This document shows positions 14,859-22,601 of a DNA stretch of 25,871 nucleotides, one piece after another. The stretch is from NCBI GenBank assembly GCA_031177735.1, contig JAPSKJ010000008.1, forward strand, positions 1 to 25,871. Direction: 5' to 3'. This DNA is from Nocardioides sp. GTDB taxonomy: Bacteria > Actinomycetota > Actinomycetes > Propionibacteriales > Nocardioidaceae. The translations under genes and the position numbers were made by a program. Positions within the stretch are counted from its first letter, which is position 1. Each line of letters begins with the position of its first letter. A model generated the notes under the pieces. That model was not told the DNA's origin. It saw only the letters and a program-made list of their open reading frames with translations, and ran no database searches.

Positions 14859-15976
14859 GAGCCGAAGGTTACGGTCTCCCGGGTCAGCGAACGCATCCGC
14901 TCGCTGAGGGTGAAGCCGAGGCCCGGGCGGTCGGGCACGAACATCTGGCCCTCGCGGATCTCGATGCGCTCCTCGAAGAGCGGGTTGAGCCACTCGAAGT
15001 GCTCGACCCACGGCTCGGTCGGGTACGCCGCCGCGAGGTGCAGGTGGATCTCCATCGCGTAGTGCGGGGCCAGCGCCAGCCCGGCGTGCGAGGCGAGGGT
15101 CGCGAAGCGGAGGAAGGGCGTGATGCCGCCGATGCGCGGAGCGTCGGGCTGCACGATGCCGCGGTAGCCGGCGTCGATCAGCGCCATGTGCTCCGGCACC
15201 GAGGTGAGCATCTCGCCGGTCGCGATCGGCGTGTCGAAGGTGCGGGAGAGGTCCGCGTGGCCGACGGCGTCCCAGGCGTCGAGCGGCTCCTCGATCCAGA
15301 TCAGGTCGAAGGCCTCCAGCTCCCGGCACATCCGGCGGGCCCGGGCGCGGTCCCACTGCTGATTGGCGTCGACCATGAACGGGGTGTCGCCGAGGTGCTC
15401 GCGCAGGGCGGCCACGCGGCGCAGGTCCTCGGCCCAGTCGGGCTGGCCGACCTTGATCTTGATGCCGCCGATGCCGGCCTCCAGCGAGGCGGTCGCCTTC
15501 TCCTTGATCTCCTCCACCGAGGCCTGCAGGAAGCCACCGGAGGTGTTGTAGACGCGGCAGGAGTCGCGGTGCGCGCCGAGCAGCTTGGCCAGCGGGAGGG
15601 AGGCCCGCCGCGCCTTGAGGTCCCACAGCGCGACGTCGAGCGCAGCGATGGCCTGGGTGGCGACGCCCGAGCGGCCCACGGAGGCGCCGGCCCACAGCAG
15701 CGAGGTGTAGATCCGCTCGATGTCGGAGGGGTCCTGCCCGATCGCGACCTCGGCGACCTCGGCGAGATGCCGGTACTGCGCCGGGCCGCCGGCGCGCTTG
15801 GAGTAGCTGAAGCCCATCCCCTGCAGGCCCTGCTCGGTGGTCACCTCGACGAACAGCAGGACGGTCTCGGTCAGCGGCTTCTGCCGCCCGGTGAGCACCT
15901 TGGCGTCGCTGACCGGGTTGTCGAGCGGCAACACGACGTGGGACAGGGTGAGGCTGCGGATGCGATCGCCGGACAT
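14855..15976 (-). CDS. Galactarate/L-talarate dehydratase-like enzyme (mandelate racemase group, enolase superfamily)
   Basis: A 373-residue acid-sugar dehydratase. Motifs in order: NTSGGFL (144-150), KIKVGQPD with K173/K175, metal ligands D203 (MVDANQQWD), E229 (IWIEEPLDAWD) and E255 (GEML), then QPDAPRIGGITPFL with D278, the dyad His305 in LAPHYAMEIHLHLAAAYP, and E325 in EPWVEHFEWL. This pattern closely matches the L-talarate/galactarate dehydratase type. ATG 15976 follows GAGGAG at six bases; the frame is open upstream but without support. The expected product, 5-keto-4-deoxyglucarate, feeds KdgD. Together with Udh it would allow galacturonate use. Other aldarates or aldonates cannot be excluded. 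Confidence 0.82.
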   Translation of the reverse strand: MSGDRIRSLTLSHVVLPLDNPVSDAKVLTGRQKPLTETVLLFVEVTTEQGLQGMGFSYSKRAGGPAQYRHLAEVAEVAIGQDPSDIERIYTSLLWAGASVGRSGVATQAIAALDVALWDLKARRASLPLAKLLGAHRDSCRVYNTSGGFLQASVEEIKEKATASLEAGIGGIKIKVGQPDWAEDLRRVAALREHLGDTPFMVDANQQWDRARARRMCRELEAFDLIWIEEPLDAWDAVGHADLSRTFDTPIATGEMLTSVPEHMALIDAGYRGIVQPDAPRIGGITPFLRFATLASHAGLALAPHYAMEIHLHLAAAYPTEPWVEHFEWLNPLFEERIEIREGQMFVPDRPGLGFTLSERMRSLTRETVTFGS

Positions 15977-15998
15977 GGGTGCTCCTCGAACTGGATTG

Positions 15999-16031
15999 CT
16001 TGTATGATGAGTCCGAACGTTATATGACAAG
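15999..16031. promoter_or_regulatory. Symmetrical divergent promoter and candidate GntR operator
   Basis: CTTGT (15999-16003) and ACAAG (16027-16031) are mirror arms around position 16015. On the plus strand TTGTAT (16000-16005), a 17-base spacer and TATGAC (16023-16028) form a -35/-10. On the minus strand TTGTCA (16030-16025), a 17-base spacer and TCATAC (16007-16002) form another. The two promoters face each other over the same bases. A dimeric FadR-type regulator bound to the arms would block both. Its identity as the local GntR protein is inference. Confidence 0.6.
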
Positions 16032-16049
16032 TGAGCGAGGAGTCCAGTG

Positions 16050-17357
16050 ATGCCGACGACCGAGGGTCTCGACCTGCAGGCGCCAGCCCCCGAGGTCACC
16101 GACGCACGCACGGCGGCCGCGGTCGCCGAGCTGGTCGCCGTCACCCGGCGCCGCCCGCGCTGGCGCGACCTGGAGCCGTTCCTCAAGGCCCGCCCCTTCT
16201 CCCCCAGCCCCACGCGTCGCCGCCTCGCACGGTGCCTGAGCGTCGACGACCTGGAGCGGATGGCGCGACGGCGGGTGCCGCCCGCCGTCTGGGACTACGT
16301 CGAGAGCGGGTCCGACGGCGAGCACGCGATGGTCCGCAACCGCGCTGCCTTCGACCGGGTCGAGCTCCGACCGACGGCCTTCGAGCAGGTCGCCCGGCCC
16401 GACGTGACCACGACGATCCTGGGCCGCCCGGCCGCTGCGCCGATCGTGCTGGCCCCCACCGGCTACACCCGGCTCAGCCACCACACCGGCGAGCGGGCCG
16501 TCGCGGCCGCGGCCGCGGCCGCGGGAGTCCCCTACACGCTGTCGACCTACGCCACCACGTCGATCACCGACACCGCGGCCGCCGCTCCGGCCGGGCGGAA
16601 CTGGTTCCAGGTCTACCTGATGAAGGACCGCGCCGTCAGCCAGGCACACATCGCCGAGGCCGCCGAGCAGGGCTACGAGGCGCTCATGCTGACCGTGGAC
16701 ACCACGGTCAGCGGGATGAAGCGCAAGGACAAGCGCAACGGCTTCGCCATCCCCCCGCAGCTGACCCTGCGCACACTGGCCGGGCTGGCCCGCCACCCGG
16801 GCTGGGTGGCCAACATCCTCACCACCGACCCGCTGCGCTTCGCCACCTTCCCCGAAGGCTCGCCCTACGGTCGCTGGGGCATGTCCAACGAGCTGCGCGA
16901 GCAGGCGCTCCGGCCCAGTGACATCGGCTGGCTCAAGGAGCGGTGGCACGGCCCGGTGGTCGTCAAGGGCATCCTCTCCGTCGCCGACGCCCGCGCCGCC
17001 GTCGACGCCGGCGCCGACGCGCTGGTGCTCTCCAACCACGGCGGCCGCCAGCTCGACCGTGCCCCCGTGCCGCTGGAGCTGCTGCCCGAGGTGGTCGACG
17101 CGGTCGGCGACCGCACCGAGGTCTACCTCGACTCCGGCGTCCGCTCCGGCGGAGACATCGTCGCCGCGCTCGGGCTCGGTGCCCGCGGGGTGCTGGTCGG
17201 CCGGGCCTACCTCTACGGCCTCATGGTGGGCGGTCAACGCGGCGTGAGCACGACGCTCGACCTCCTGGTCGACGAGATGCGCCGAGCGATGTGCCTGCTC
17301 GGCACGCCGGACGTGGCCAGCATTCGGCCCGAGCACGTCCGGCTGCGGAGCTCGTGA
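16050..17357 (+). CDS. FMN-dependent alpha-hydroxy-acid oxidase/dehydrogenase (LldD-like)
   Basis: A 435-residue TIM-barrel flavoenzyme that oxidises an (S)-2-hydroxy acid to the 2-oxo acid. Family marks: WDYVESGSDGE, FQVYLMKDR with the substrate Tyr, VDTTVSGMKRKDKRNGF, VVVKGIL with the FMN Lys, catalytic His and Arg in SNHGGRQLDRAP, and the FMN phosphate site VYLDSGVRSGGDIVAALGLGARGVLVGRAYLYG. About 63 residues precede the core, an extension typical of actinobacterial LldD-like members. GTG 16047 and ATG 16050 are in frame; ATG is preferred because AGGAG lies seven bases before it. It is divergent from the GalrD-like gene over a shared promoter. Substrate unknown: lactate, glycolate, tartrate-type or sugar-derived hydroxyacids are possible. 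Confidence 0.9.
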   Translation: MPTTEGLDLQAPAPEVTDARTAAAVAELVAVTRRRPRWRDLEPFLKARPFSPSPTRRRLARCLSVDDLERMARRRVPPAVWDYVESGSDGEHAMVRNRAAFDRVELRPTAFEQVARPDVTTTILGRPAAAPIVLAPTGYTRLSHHTGERAVAAAAAAAGVPYTLSTYATTSITDTAAAAPAGRNWFQVYLMKDRAVSQAHIAEAAEQGYEALMLTVDTTVSGMKRKDKRNGFAIPPQLTLRTLAGLARHPGWVANILTTDPLRFATFPEGSPYGRWGMSNELREQALRPSDIGWLKERWHGPVVVKGILSVADARAAVDAGADALVLSNHGGRQLDRAPVPLELLPEVVDAVGDRTEVYLDSGVRSGGDIVAALGLGARGVLVGRAYLYGLMVGGQRGVSTTLDLLVDEMRRAMCLLGTPDVASIRPEHVRLRSS

Positions 17358-17395
17358 GGACGCCGCGGCGAACGCCCCCACCCCCAGGCGGCGCG

Positions 17396-18325
17396 CTACA
17401 GCGGGACGGGCGTGACCAGGTCGCCCTCGGTCAGGAAGCGCTCGACGTTGGCCAGCGTCATCTCCGTCATCGCGGCACGGGTCTCGACGGTCGCGGAGCC
17501 GAGGTGCGGGAGCAGCACCACGTCGTCGCGCTCGAGCAGCGCGGCCGGCACGTGCGGCTCCTCGGCGAAGACGTCGAGGCCCGCGCCGGCGATCCGGCCG
17601 GCGTCCAGTGCGGCGATCAGCGCCGACTCGTCCACCACCGACCCGCGGGCGACGTTGACCACGAAGCCGTCCGATCCGAGCGCGTCGAGCACGTCGGCGT
17701 CGACCAGGTGGCGGGAGTCCGCGCCGCCCGAGGCGGCGATCACCAGCACGTCGCAATCGCGGGCGAGGTCGAGCACGCTGGCGGCGTACGCGTAGGGGAG
17801 CTCGGGGCGCTGGCGCCGGTTGTGGTAGCTCACCGTCGCATCGAAGCCGACCAGACGACGGGCGATGGCCTCGCCGATCCGGCCGAGGCCGAGGATGCCC
17901 ACCCGGGAGCCGCTGACCCGACGGGCCAGCGCAGGCACCCGACCGGCGGCCCACTCCCCGCGGCGCACGAACCGGTCAGCGGCCGAGAGACCGCGCATCA
18001 CGTCGATGACCAGGCCGACGGCCGTGTCGGCGACGCAGTCGGTGAGGACGTCGGGGGTGTTCGACACGACGATGCCACGGCGGGCCGCCTCGGCGACGTC
18101 GGTCGAGTCGTAGCCGACGCCGAAGTTCACGATCGCTCCGAGCGAGGGCAGCCGGTCGAGGTGCTCGGCCCGCACGCCCCACACGCCGCTGGTGACGGCC
18201 ACCCGCGCCCGGCCGGCCCGGTCGTCGTCGATCTCGTCGAGCCGCTCGGCGCCGTAGCGCTCGCGCAGCACCGCGTCCAGCTCGGCCCGCAGGGCACCCA
18301 CCATGACCACTCGTCCGTCACTCAC
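17396..18325 (-). CDS. NAD(P)-dependent D-2-hydroxyacid dehydrogenase, hydroxypyruvate/glyoxylate reductase-like
   Basis: A D-isomer-specific 2-hydroxyacid dehydrogenase of about 309 residues. Motifs: FGVGYDSTDVAEAARRGIVVSNTPDVLTDCVADTAVGLVIDVMR (substrate-side domain), Rossmann GILGLGRIG, then NRR after the second strand, which favours NADP. The catalytic Arg is in VNVARGSVVDE, Glu in AGLDVFAEEP, His in LLPHLGSATVETR. The sequence resembles the plant HPR2/HPPR type of reductase. The start is uncertain: GTG 18325 gives a family-like N terminus (SDGRVVMVGAL), while ATG 18376 would add 17 residues; neither has a good ribosome site. It is convergent with the FMN oxidase and divergent from the AEC carrier. 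Confidence 0.87.
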   Translation of the reverse strand: MSDGRVVMVGALRAELDAVLRERYGAERLDEIDDDRAGRARVAVTSGVWGVRAEHLDRLPSLGAIVNFGVGYDSTDVAEAARRGIVVSNTPDVLTDCVADTAVGLVIDVMRGLSAADRFVRRGEWAAGRVPALARRVSGSRVGILGLGRIGEAIARRLVGFDATVSYHNRRQRPELPYAYAASVLDLARDCDVLVIAASGGADSRHLVDADVLDALGSDGFVVNVARGSVVDESALIAALDAGRIAGAGLDVFAEEPHVPAALLERDDVVLLPHLGSATVETRAAMTEMTLANVERFLTEGDLVTPVPL

Positions 18326-18390
18326 CGCGCGACCGTAGGCAGCGCGCACGGGCATCGTCCATTGCCGAAGCGGCATCGCGGGGCGGTTGC

Positions 18391-19302
18391 ATGGGCCTGC
18401 TGACCGGCTTCACGACGATCCTGGTCGTCATCGCCTGCGGGTTCGCGCTCGCCCACCGGGGCATCCTCGACGCACGCTCGCAGCGGACCTTGGGCGAGGT
18501 GGCGTTCTTCGTCGCCTCACCGGCACTCATGGTGGTGACGATCAGCGACATCGAGCTCGGCGGGGCGGCTGCCAACCTGGTCGCGTCGGCCGCCTCGCTG
18601 GCCGCCAGCTTCGGCGTGTACGCCGCTGTGGCCGGCCTGTACTGGCGGCTGGACCTGGGCGCGGTGGTGGTCGGGGCGCTCGCGTCGTCCTACGTCAACG
18701 CCGGCAACCTCGGCATCGCCATCGCGGCCTACGTCGTCGGCGACATCACCGTGGTCGTGCCGACGCTGCTGGTCCAGATGCTGCTCGTGCAGCCCATCGC
18801 CCTGGCCGTCCTCGACCGCCACACCGGCCGCGCCGGTGGCGGCCGCGCGGCCCTGCGCCGGCTGGTCAGCAACCCGCTCACGATCGCGGCCGTGGCGGGA
18901 CTGACCCTGGCGATCACCCACCACGACCTCCCCCGCGTCGTCGACCAGCCGCTGCAGCTGATGGCGGGTGCGGCCATCCCGCTGCTGCTGCTGTCCTACG
19001 GCGCGGCGCTGCGACTGAGCCCCGCGCCGGGGCGCGCCGGCCACAACCGCGAGGTGGCGGCCATCGCGGTCCTCAAGCTGGCCGTGATGCCCGTCGTCGC
19101 CTGGCTGGTGGGCACCGCCTTCGGTCTCGACGGGCCGGTGCTGCTGGGCGTCGTGCTCACCGCAGCGCTGCCCACGGCCCAGAACATCTTCCTGCACGCA
19201 ACCCGCTACCGCGTGGGCGAGGACGTCGCCCGCGAGAGCATCCTCGTCACCACGCTCGCCAGCCTCCCGGTGGCGCTCGTGGTGGCGCTGGTGCTCGCCT
19301 GA
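18391..19302 (+). CDS. AEC-family (auxin efflux carrier type) membrane transporter
   Basis: A 303-residue carrier with about ten hydrophobic segments, five in each half. Opening FTTILVVIACGFALAHRGILD and then SPALMVVTISD, SSYVNAGNLGIAIAAYVVGD (the conserved N-G-N crossover-like motif), and near the end LTAALPTAQNIFLHATRYR are typical of the AEC/BART transporter fold. Prokaryotic members include carriers of malate, malonate and other carboxylates, which fits its setting between 2-hydroxyacid enzymes. It lacks a strong ribosome site. The stop is 17 bases before the FAD-linked dehydrogenase, so the two are probably co-transcribed. Confidence 0.88.
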   Translation: MGLLTGFTTILVVIACGFALAHRGILDARSQRTLGEVAFFVASPALMVVTISDIELGGAAANLVASAASLAASFGVYAAVAGLYWRLDLGAVVVGALASSYVNAGNLGIAIAAYVVGDITVVVPTLLVQMLLVQPIALAVLDRHTGRAGGGRAALRRLVSNPLTIAAVAGLTLAITHHDLPRVVDQPLQLMAGAAIPLLLLSYGAALRLSPAPGRAGHNREVAAIAVLKLAVMPVVAWLVGTAFGLDGPVLLGVVLTAALPTAQNIFLHATRYRVGEDVARESILVTTLASLPVALVVALVLA

Positions 19303-19319
19303 CCCCTACGGAGGAGACC

Positions 19320-20735
19320 ATGACCCACGACCAGTTGCACCAGCGGCTGCGTGCCGCGCTCGGCGAGACCGCTGTGCTCACCGACCCCGACGACGTGGCG
19401 CCCTACACCAGCGACTGGACTGGCGCCTTCACCGGCACGGCCAGCGCCGTGGTGCGGCCGGCCGACACCGAGGGTGTGGCCGCCGCCGTACGCCTGTGCG
19501 CCGAGGCCGGCGTCGGGATCGTGCCGCAGGGCGGCAACACCGGCCTGGTGGGCGGTGGCGTGCCCGACGGCTCCGGTGAGCAGGTGGTGCTCTCGCTGGG
19601 CCGGATGCGACGGATCCGCACGGTCGACCCGATCGCCGACACGATCACGGTGGAGGCAGGGGTGCCGCTGCAGGCGGTGCAGGAGGCGGCCACCGCCTCC
19701 GACCGGCTCTTCCCGCTCTCGCTGGGCTCCGAGGGCTCGTGCACCATCGGCGGCACCATCGCCACCAACGCCGGCGGCACGGCCGTGCTGCGGTACGGGA
19801 TGATGCGCGACCTGGTGCTCGGCCTCGAGGTCGTCCTGCCGGACGGTCGGGTGTGGGACGGCCTGCGTCCGCTGCGCAAGGACAACACCGGCTACGACCT
19901 CAAGCAGCTGTTCATCGGCTCCGAGGGCACGCTCGGCATCGTCACCGCCGCGGTGCTACGACTGATGCCCCCGACGCCGCGCCGGGCGACGGCGTTCCTC
20001 GCGCTCGACTCGGTCGACGCGGCGACGGCCCTGCTGCCCGTGCTGCGCCAGCACGGCGGCGGTCAGCTGACGACGTACGAGCTGCTCGGCCGGCAGGCCC
20101 TGGACCTGGTGCTGACCCACCAGCCCGGGTCGCGGGATCCGTTCGGTGAGCCGCACGCGTGGTACGCCCTCGTCGAGATCGCCGGCTCGACCGACGACGT
20201 CGAAGCCAGGCTCGAGGCCGCGCTCGGCGAGGCGGTCGAGGCCGACCTGGTCGGCGACGCGGTGATCGCCGGCGGCCCCGCGCAGCGATCGGCGCTGTGG
20301 CGGCTGCGCGAGGACATCTCCGAGGCTCAGAAGTCCGAGGGCGTGTCGATCAAGCACGACGTCACCCTGCCCATCGACGACCTGGCGCGGTTCGTCACCG
20401 AGATGCGGCCTCGACTGGAGGAGCTGCTCCCGGGGGTGCGGCCGGTGACCTACGGCCACGTCGGTGACGGCAACCTGCACTACAACCTGAGCGCCCCGGT
20501 CGGTGACGACGCCGCCCTGCGCGCGGCCGCCGCCGACCTGACCCGGGCGGTGTACGAGACCGTCACCGCACTCGGTGGCTCGATCAGCGCCGAGCACGGG
20601 CTCGGGGCGCTCAAGCGAGCGGCGGCCGCGAGGTACAAGTCCGACGTCGAGGTCGACCTGATGCGCATGGTGAAGCAGGCCCTGGACCCGACCGGGCTGA
20701 TGAACCCCGGCAAGGTGCTGCCGACCGCGGGGTGA
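19320..20735 (+). CDS. FAD-linked D-2-hydroxyacid dehydrogenase (GlcD/D-2-hydroxyglutarate or D-lactate dehydrogenase-like)
   Basis: A 471-residue VAO-type flavoprotein. The FAD-binding domain (about 35-215) has PQGGNTGLVGGGVPD (69-83), SLGSEGSCTIGGTIATNAGG and DNTGYDLKQLFIGSEGTLGIVT. The C-terminal FAD-oxidase domain contains IKHDVTLP, the metal and substrate motif GHVGDGNLHYN, and the closing EHGLGALKR and DPTGLMNPGKVL. This layout is that of D-2-hydroxyglutarate, D-lactate and glycolate (GlcD) dehydrogenases; the substrate cannot be fixed from sequence. ATG 19320 is preceded by GGAGGAGA, a strong ribosome site. It is the second gene after the AEC carrier. Confidence 0.9.
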   Translation: MTHDQLHQRLRAALGETAVLTDPDDVAPYTSDWTGAFTGTASAVVRPADTEGVAAAVRLCAEAGVGIVPQGGNTGLVGGGVPDGSGEQVVLSLGRMRRIRTVDPIADTITVEAGVPLQAVQEAATASDRLFPLSLGSEGSCTIGGTIATNAGGTAVLRYGMMRDLVLGLEVVLPDGRVWDGLRPLRKDNTGYDLKQLFIGSEGTLGIVTAAVLRLMPPTPRRATAFLALDSVDAATALLPVLRQHGGGQLTTYELLGRQALDLVLTHQPGSRDPFGEPHAWYALVEIAGSTDDVEARLEAALGEAVEADLVGDAVIAGGPAQRSALWRLREDISEAQKSEGVSIKHDVTLPIDDLARFVTEMRPRLEELLPGVRPVTYGHVGDGNLHYNLSAPVGDDAALRAAAADLTRAVYETVTALGGSISAEHGLGALKRAAAARYKSDVEVDLMRMVKQALDPTGLMNPGKVLPTAG

Positions 20736-20757
20736 GCGCGCGGGGCGCCGCGCGCGG

Positions 20758-20847
20758 ATGTTCATCAAGGTATGCAGCCGAATGCCCGCTTCCCGTGCGG
20801 AGTTCCGCACGGGAAGCGAGCACTTCCCTGCATACCTTGACGAGCAT
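20758..20847. repeat. 90-base quasi-palindrome (REP-like or bidirectional terminator)
   Basis: The whole segment reads almost the same on both strands around 20802.5. The inner arms (20787-20801 and 20804-20818) pair perfectly over 15 bases, with CGCTTCCCGTGCGGA on the left. The outer arms share CAAGGTATGCAG (20766-20777) with CTGCATACCTTG (20828-20839), and the pairing continues outward with two mismatches. A bulged region of nine bases per side separates inner and outer stems. It lies between two convergent genes (stops at 20735 and 20881), has no T-tract, and is open in both frames only because it is a mirror image. Confidence 0.8.
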
Positions 20848-20880
20848 GCGCCCTCCGCCACCCGCAGCGGGCGCGACCTG

Positions 20881-21747
20881 TCAGTCGACCGGGATGCGGA
20901 AGATCGCCGCTCGCGTGCGAATCGTCTCCGCGCGAGCGAGACGCGGCTTGTCGCTGCCGTCGCGGATCACACCGCCGGCCTCGGCGAAGTCGCGCAGGAA
21001 GTCCATCGCCCAGGCCACGTCGGACGGCGTCGGGCTCATCGCCTCGTTGATCACTGCCGGCTGCTCGAGATCGAGGCAGAGCTTGCCGGTCATGCCCATG
21101 CCGACGGCGTCGGCGGCCTGCTCGCGCAGGATGGCGTGGCTGCTGCCGACCGTGGGCCCGTCGATCGGGCCGGGGAGGCTGCCGATCCGGCTGGCGAGCA
21201 CGAGCCGGGTGCGCGGGTAGGCCATGGCGAGCGGGTTGTTCTCGGCGCCGGTGTCCCGGCGGTAGTCGCCGCTGCCGAAGGCGAGCCGGAAGGCACCGCG
21301 GGCGCTGGCGATCGACACGGCGTTCTCAATGCCGAGCGCCGACTCCACCAGGGGCAGCACCGGCGTCGCGCCGCCGAGGCGCTGCCAGGTGTCCGTGACG
21401 TGGTCGGGCGACTCGACCTTCGCGAGCATGACGCCGCGCAGCCCCGGGACCCCGGCGAGCTCGGCCACGTCGTCGGACCAGAACGGCGTGGTGCAGTCGT
21501 TGATCCGCACCCAGGCACTGCCACCGGCGCTGAGCCACTCGATGACGCCGGCCCGCGCCTCCGCCTTCAGCAGCGGGTCGACGGCGTCCTCGAGGTCGAG
21601 GATGATCTGGTCGGCCCGGCCCAGCTGCGCGGCGTCGAACAGCTCCACCGAGCGGGCGTTGACCAGCTGCCAGGAGCGGGCGTTCTGGCCGTCGACCCGG
21701 GTGGCCTCACGGGCGGCGAGGCGTTCGGTGGGGGGCAGCGACGACAC
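20881..21747 (-). CDS. CitE/HpcH-family lyase (citrate lyase beta-like)
   Basis: A 288-residue member of the HpcH/HpaI-CitE phosphoenolpyruvate-fold superfamily. Features: QIILDLEDAVDPLLKAEAR (metal-site acidic motif), WVRINDCTTPFWSDD, VMLAKVESPDHV, LPLVESALGIENAVSIA with the metal Glu, and LAFGSGDYRRDTGAENNPLAMAYPRTRLVLASR with the second metal Asp. CitE-like enzymes act on malyl-CoA, citramalyl-CoA or similar beta-hydroxyacyl-CoA thioesters. No CoA-transferase or ligase is seen nearby, so the substrate is open. It is not a close match to GarL. GTG 21747 follows GAGGAG at ten bases. It is transcribed alone, under the dyads at 21777-21799 and 21830-21843. Confidence 0.85.
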   Translation of the reverse strand: MSSLPPTERLAAREATRVDGQNARSWQLVNARSVELFDAAQLGRADQIILDLEDAVDPLLKAEARAGVIEWLSAGGSAWVRINDCTTPFWSDDVAELAGVPGLRGVMLAKVESPDHVTDTWQRLGGATPVLPLVESALGIENAVSIASARGAFRLAFGSGDYRRDTGAENNPLAMAYPRTRLVLASRIGSLPGPIDGPTVGSSHAILREQAADAVGMGMTGKLCLDLEQPAVINEAMSPTPSDVAWAMDFLRDFAEAGGVIRDGSDKPRLARAETIRTRAAIFRIPVD

Positions 21748-21776
21748 AGCGGTGACTCCTCGTGGTTGCGCGGGAT

Positions 21777-21799
21777 TGCTCCGGACGACGTCTGGAGCA
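21777..21799. promoter_or_regulatory. Inverted repeat upstream of citE-like gene, candidate operator
   Basis: TGCTCCGGAC-GAC-GTCTGGAGCA is a 10-3-10 inverted repeat with one mismatch, starting 30 bases before the GTG start of the lyase gene on the minus strand. Its size and position suit a dimeric repressor. No regulator gene is adjacent, so the binding protein is unknown. Confidence 0.5.
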
Positions 21800-21829
21800 G
21801 ATGCACCGTGACGCTAATAGCCTTCCGGC

Positions 21830-21843
21830 GTACTCGCGAGTAC
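21830..21843. promoter_or_regulatory. Perfect 14-base palindrome upstream of citE-like gene
   Basis: GTACTCGCGAGTAC is self-complementary over all 14 bases and lies 83 bases before the lyase start. It could be a second operator or part of an upstream activator site. A chance 14-base palindrome in a 185-base gap is uncommon but possible. Confidence 0.4.
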
Positions 21844-21932
21844 ACACCCCGGCGTTCCGAGCAGGCCACCCGACCCGCCAGCGCGCCGCTCGCCACGACC
21901 GCTCCCTGGCGTCGAGCAGCCCGTCCGCACGC

Positions 21933-22601
21933 TCACCCGTAGGTGTTGCGCGGAGCCTGCTGCGGCGTGACCCGGAGCGCCTCGAGGACCGGGGGCGCTG
22001 CCGGGTCGCTGCCGGTGCCGGCGACCCACGTGCCGACAACCTCGACCCACTCGTCGCGCGGCGGCGGGTCCTGCCCCGCCACCCGGACCCGCGTGACGAT
22101 GGCGTCCGCGGCACAGCAGAACACCTCGAGTCGAGTGACGTACCACGCCTCGGCGTCGCGGCTGACGAAGCCGGTCACCGACACCTCCCGGCCGGCCAGG
22201 CCGACAGGGTCGTCGGGTTGCGCGGCGGCCCACTGCAACTCGCCCGGCAGCAGGGTGAGCGGTCCGGTGCCGGCGGCGATCTGGACGGGCTCACGCGGCG
22301 TTCCGACCTGGTCGGCCCGCCGCTCCGCCAGGAACGCCCCCAGCGGCGGTGGTGCCACGGCGAAGACGACCAGGGTGGGCAGGATGAGGAGCCAGGCGCT
22401 GCGCGGGACCGGGTGGTGGTCGCTTCCTCGGTCGGTGCGGAGGAGCGGTCGCAGCGCGAGGAAGCCCAGGATGATCCCGGCCCCCAGCAACGGCCAGCGC
22501 ATCCACGGCGTCACGAACCGCAGGTACTCCCCCGTCCACGCCAGCCGGAGCAGCACCGCAGCGAGCACGGCGAGCACCACGCCCTGGGTCCGCGGCGTCA
22601 C
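21933..22601 (-). CDS. TIGR03943-type putative permease subunit
   Basis: About 222 residues. Two hydrophobic segments at the start (GVVLAVLAAVLLRLAW and PLLGAGIILGFLAL), a third near WLLILPTLVVFAVAPPPLGAFLA, then an exposed C-terminal domain of about 120 residues with VSVTGFVSRDAEAWYVTRLEVFCCAADA and VRVAGQ...WVEVVGTWV. The FCCAADA dicysteine motif is characteristic of this family (DUF1980-like), which is almost always found next to a DUF318-type permease. The start is either GTG 22601, overlapping the permease stop by GTGA, or GTG 22610. In several bacteria this pair is under metal (Zur-type) control; a box precedes the permease here. Confidence 0.85.
   Translation of the reverse strand: MTPRTQGVVLAVLAAVLLRLAWTGEYLRFVTPWMRWPLLGAGIILGFLALRPLLRTDRGSDHHPVPRSAWLLILPTLVVFAVAPPPLGAFLAERRADQVGTPREPVQIAAGTGPLTLLPGELQWAAAQPDDPVGLAGREVSVTGFVSRDAEAWYVTRLEVFCCAADAIVTRVRVAGQDPPPRDEWVEVVGTWVAGTGSDPAAPPVLEALRVTPQQAPRNTYG

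Noticed and set aside
14855..15976. Reading the enolase-superfamily gene as an aldarolactone cycloisomerase (Gci)
   Set aside because: The motifs QPDAPRIGGITPFL and HLHLAAAYPTEPWVEHFEWL fit the galactarate/talarate dehydratase type better than Gci.
16943..18403. Large plus-strand open frame overlapping the FMN oxidase end and opposite the 2-hydroxyacid dehydrogenase
   Set aside because: Low-complexity Arg/Pro-rich shadow; the genes in the other frames have clear catalytic motifs.
20881..21747. Identification of the CitE-like gene as GarL (5-keto-4-deoxyglucarate aldolase)
   Set aside because: The sequence has CitE-type motifs (LDLEDAV, GSGDYRRDTG) rather than the GarL pattern, and kdgD already handles that intermediate.
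20758..21942. Open frames beginning at both ends of the quasi-palindrome (MFIKVCSR and MLVKVCRE)
   Set aside because: The two peptides look alike only because the DNA is a mirror image. No ribosome site is present, and the plus frame then runs antisense to the CitE-like gene.
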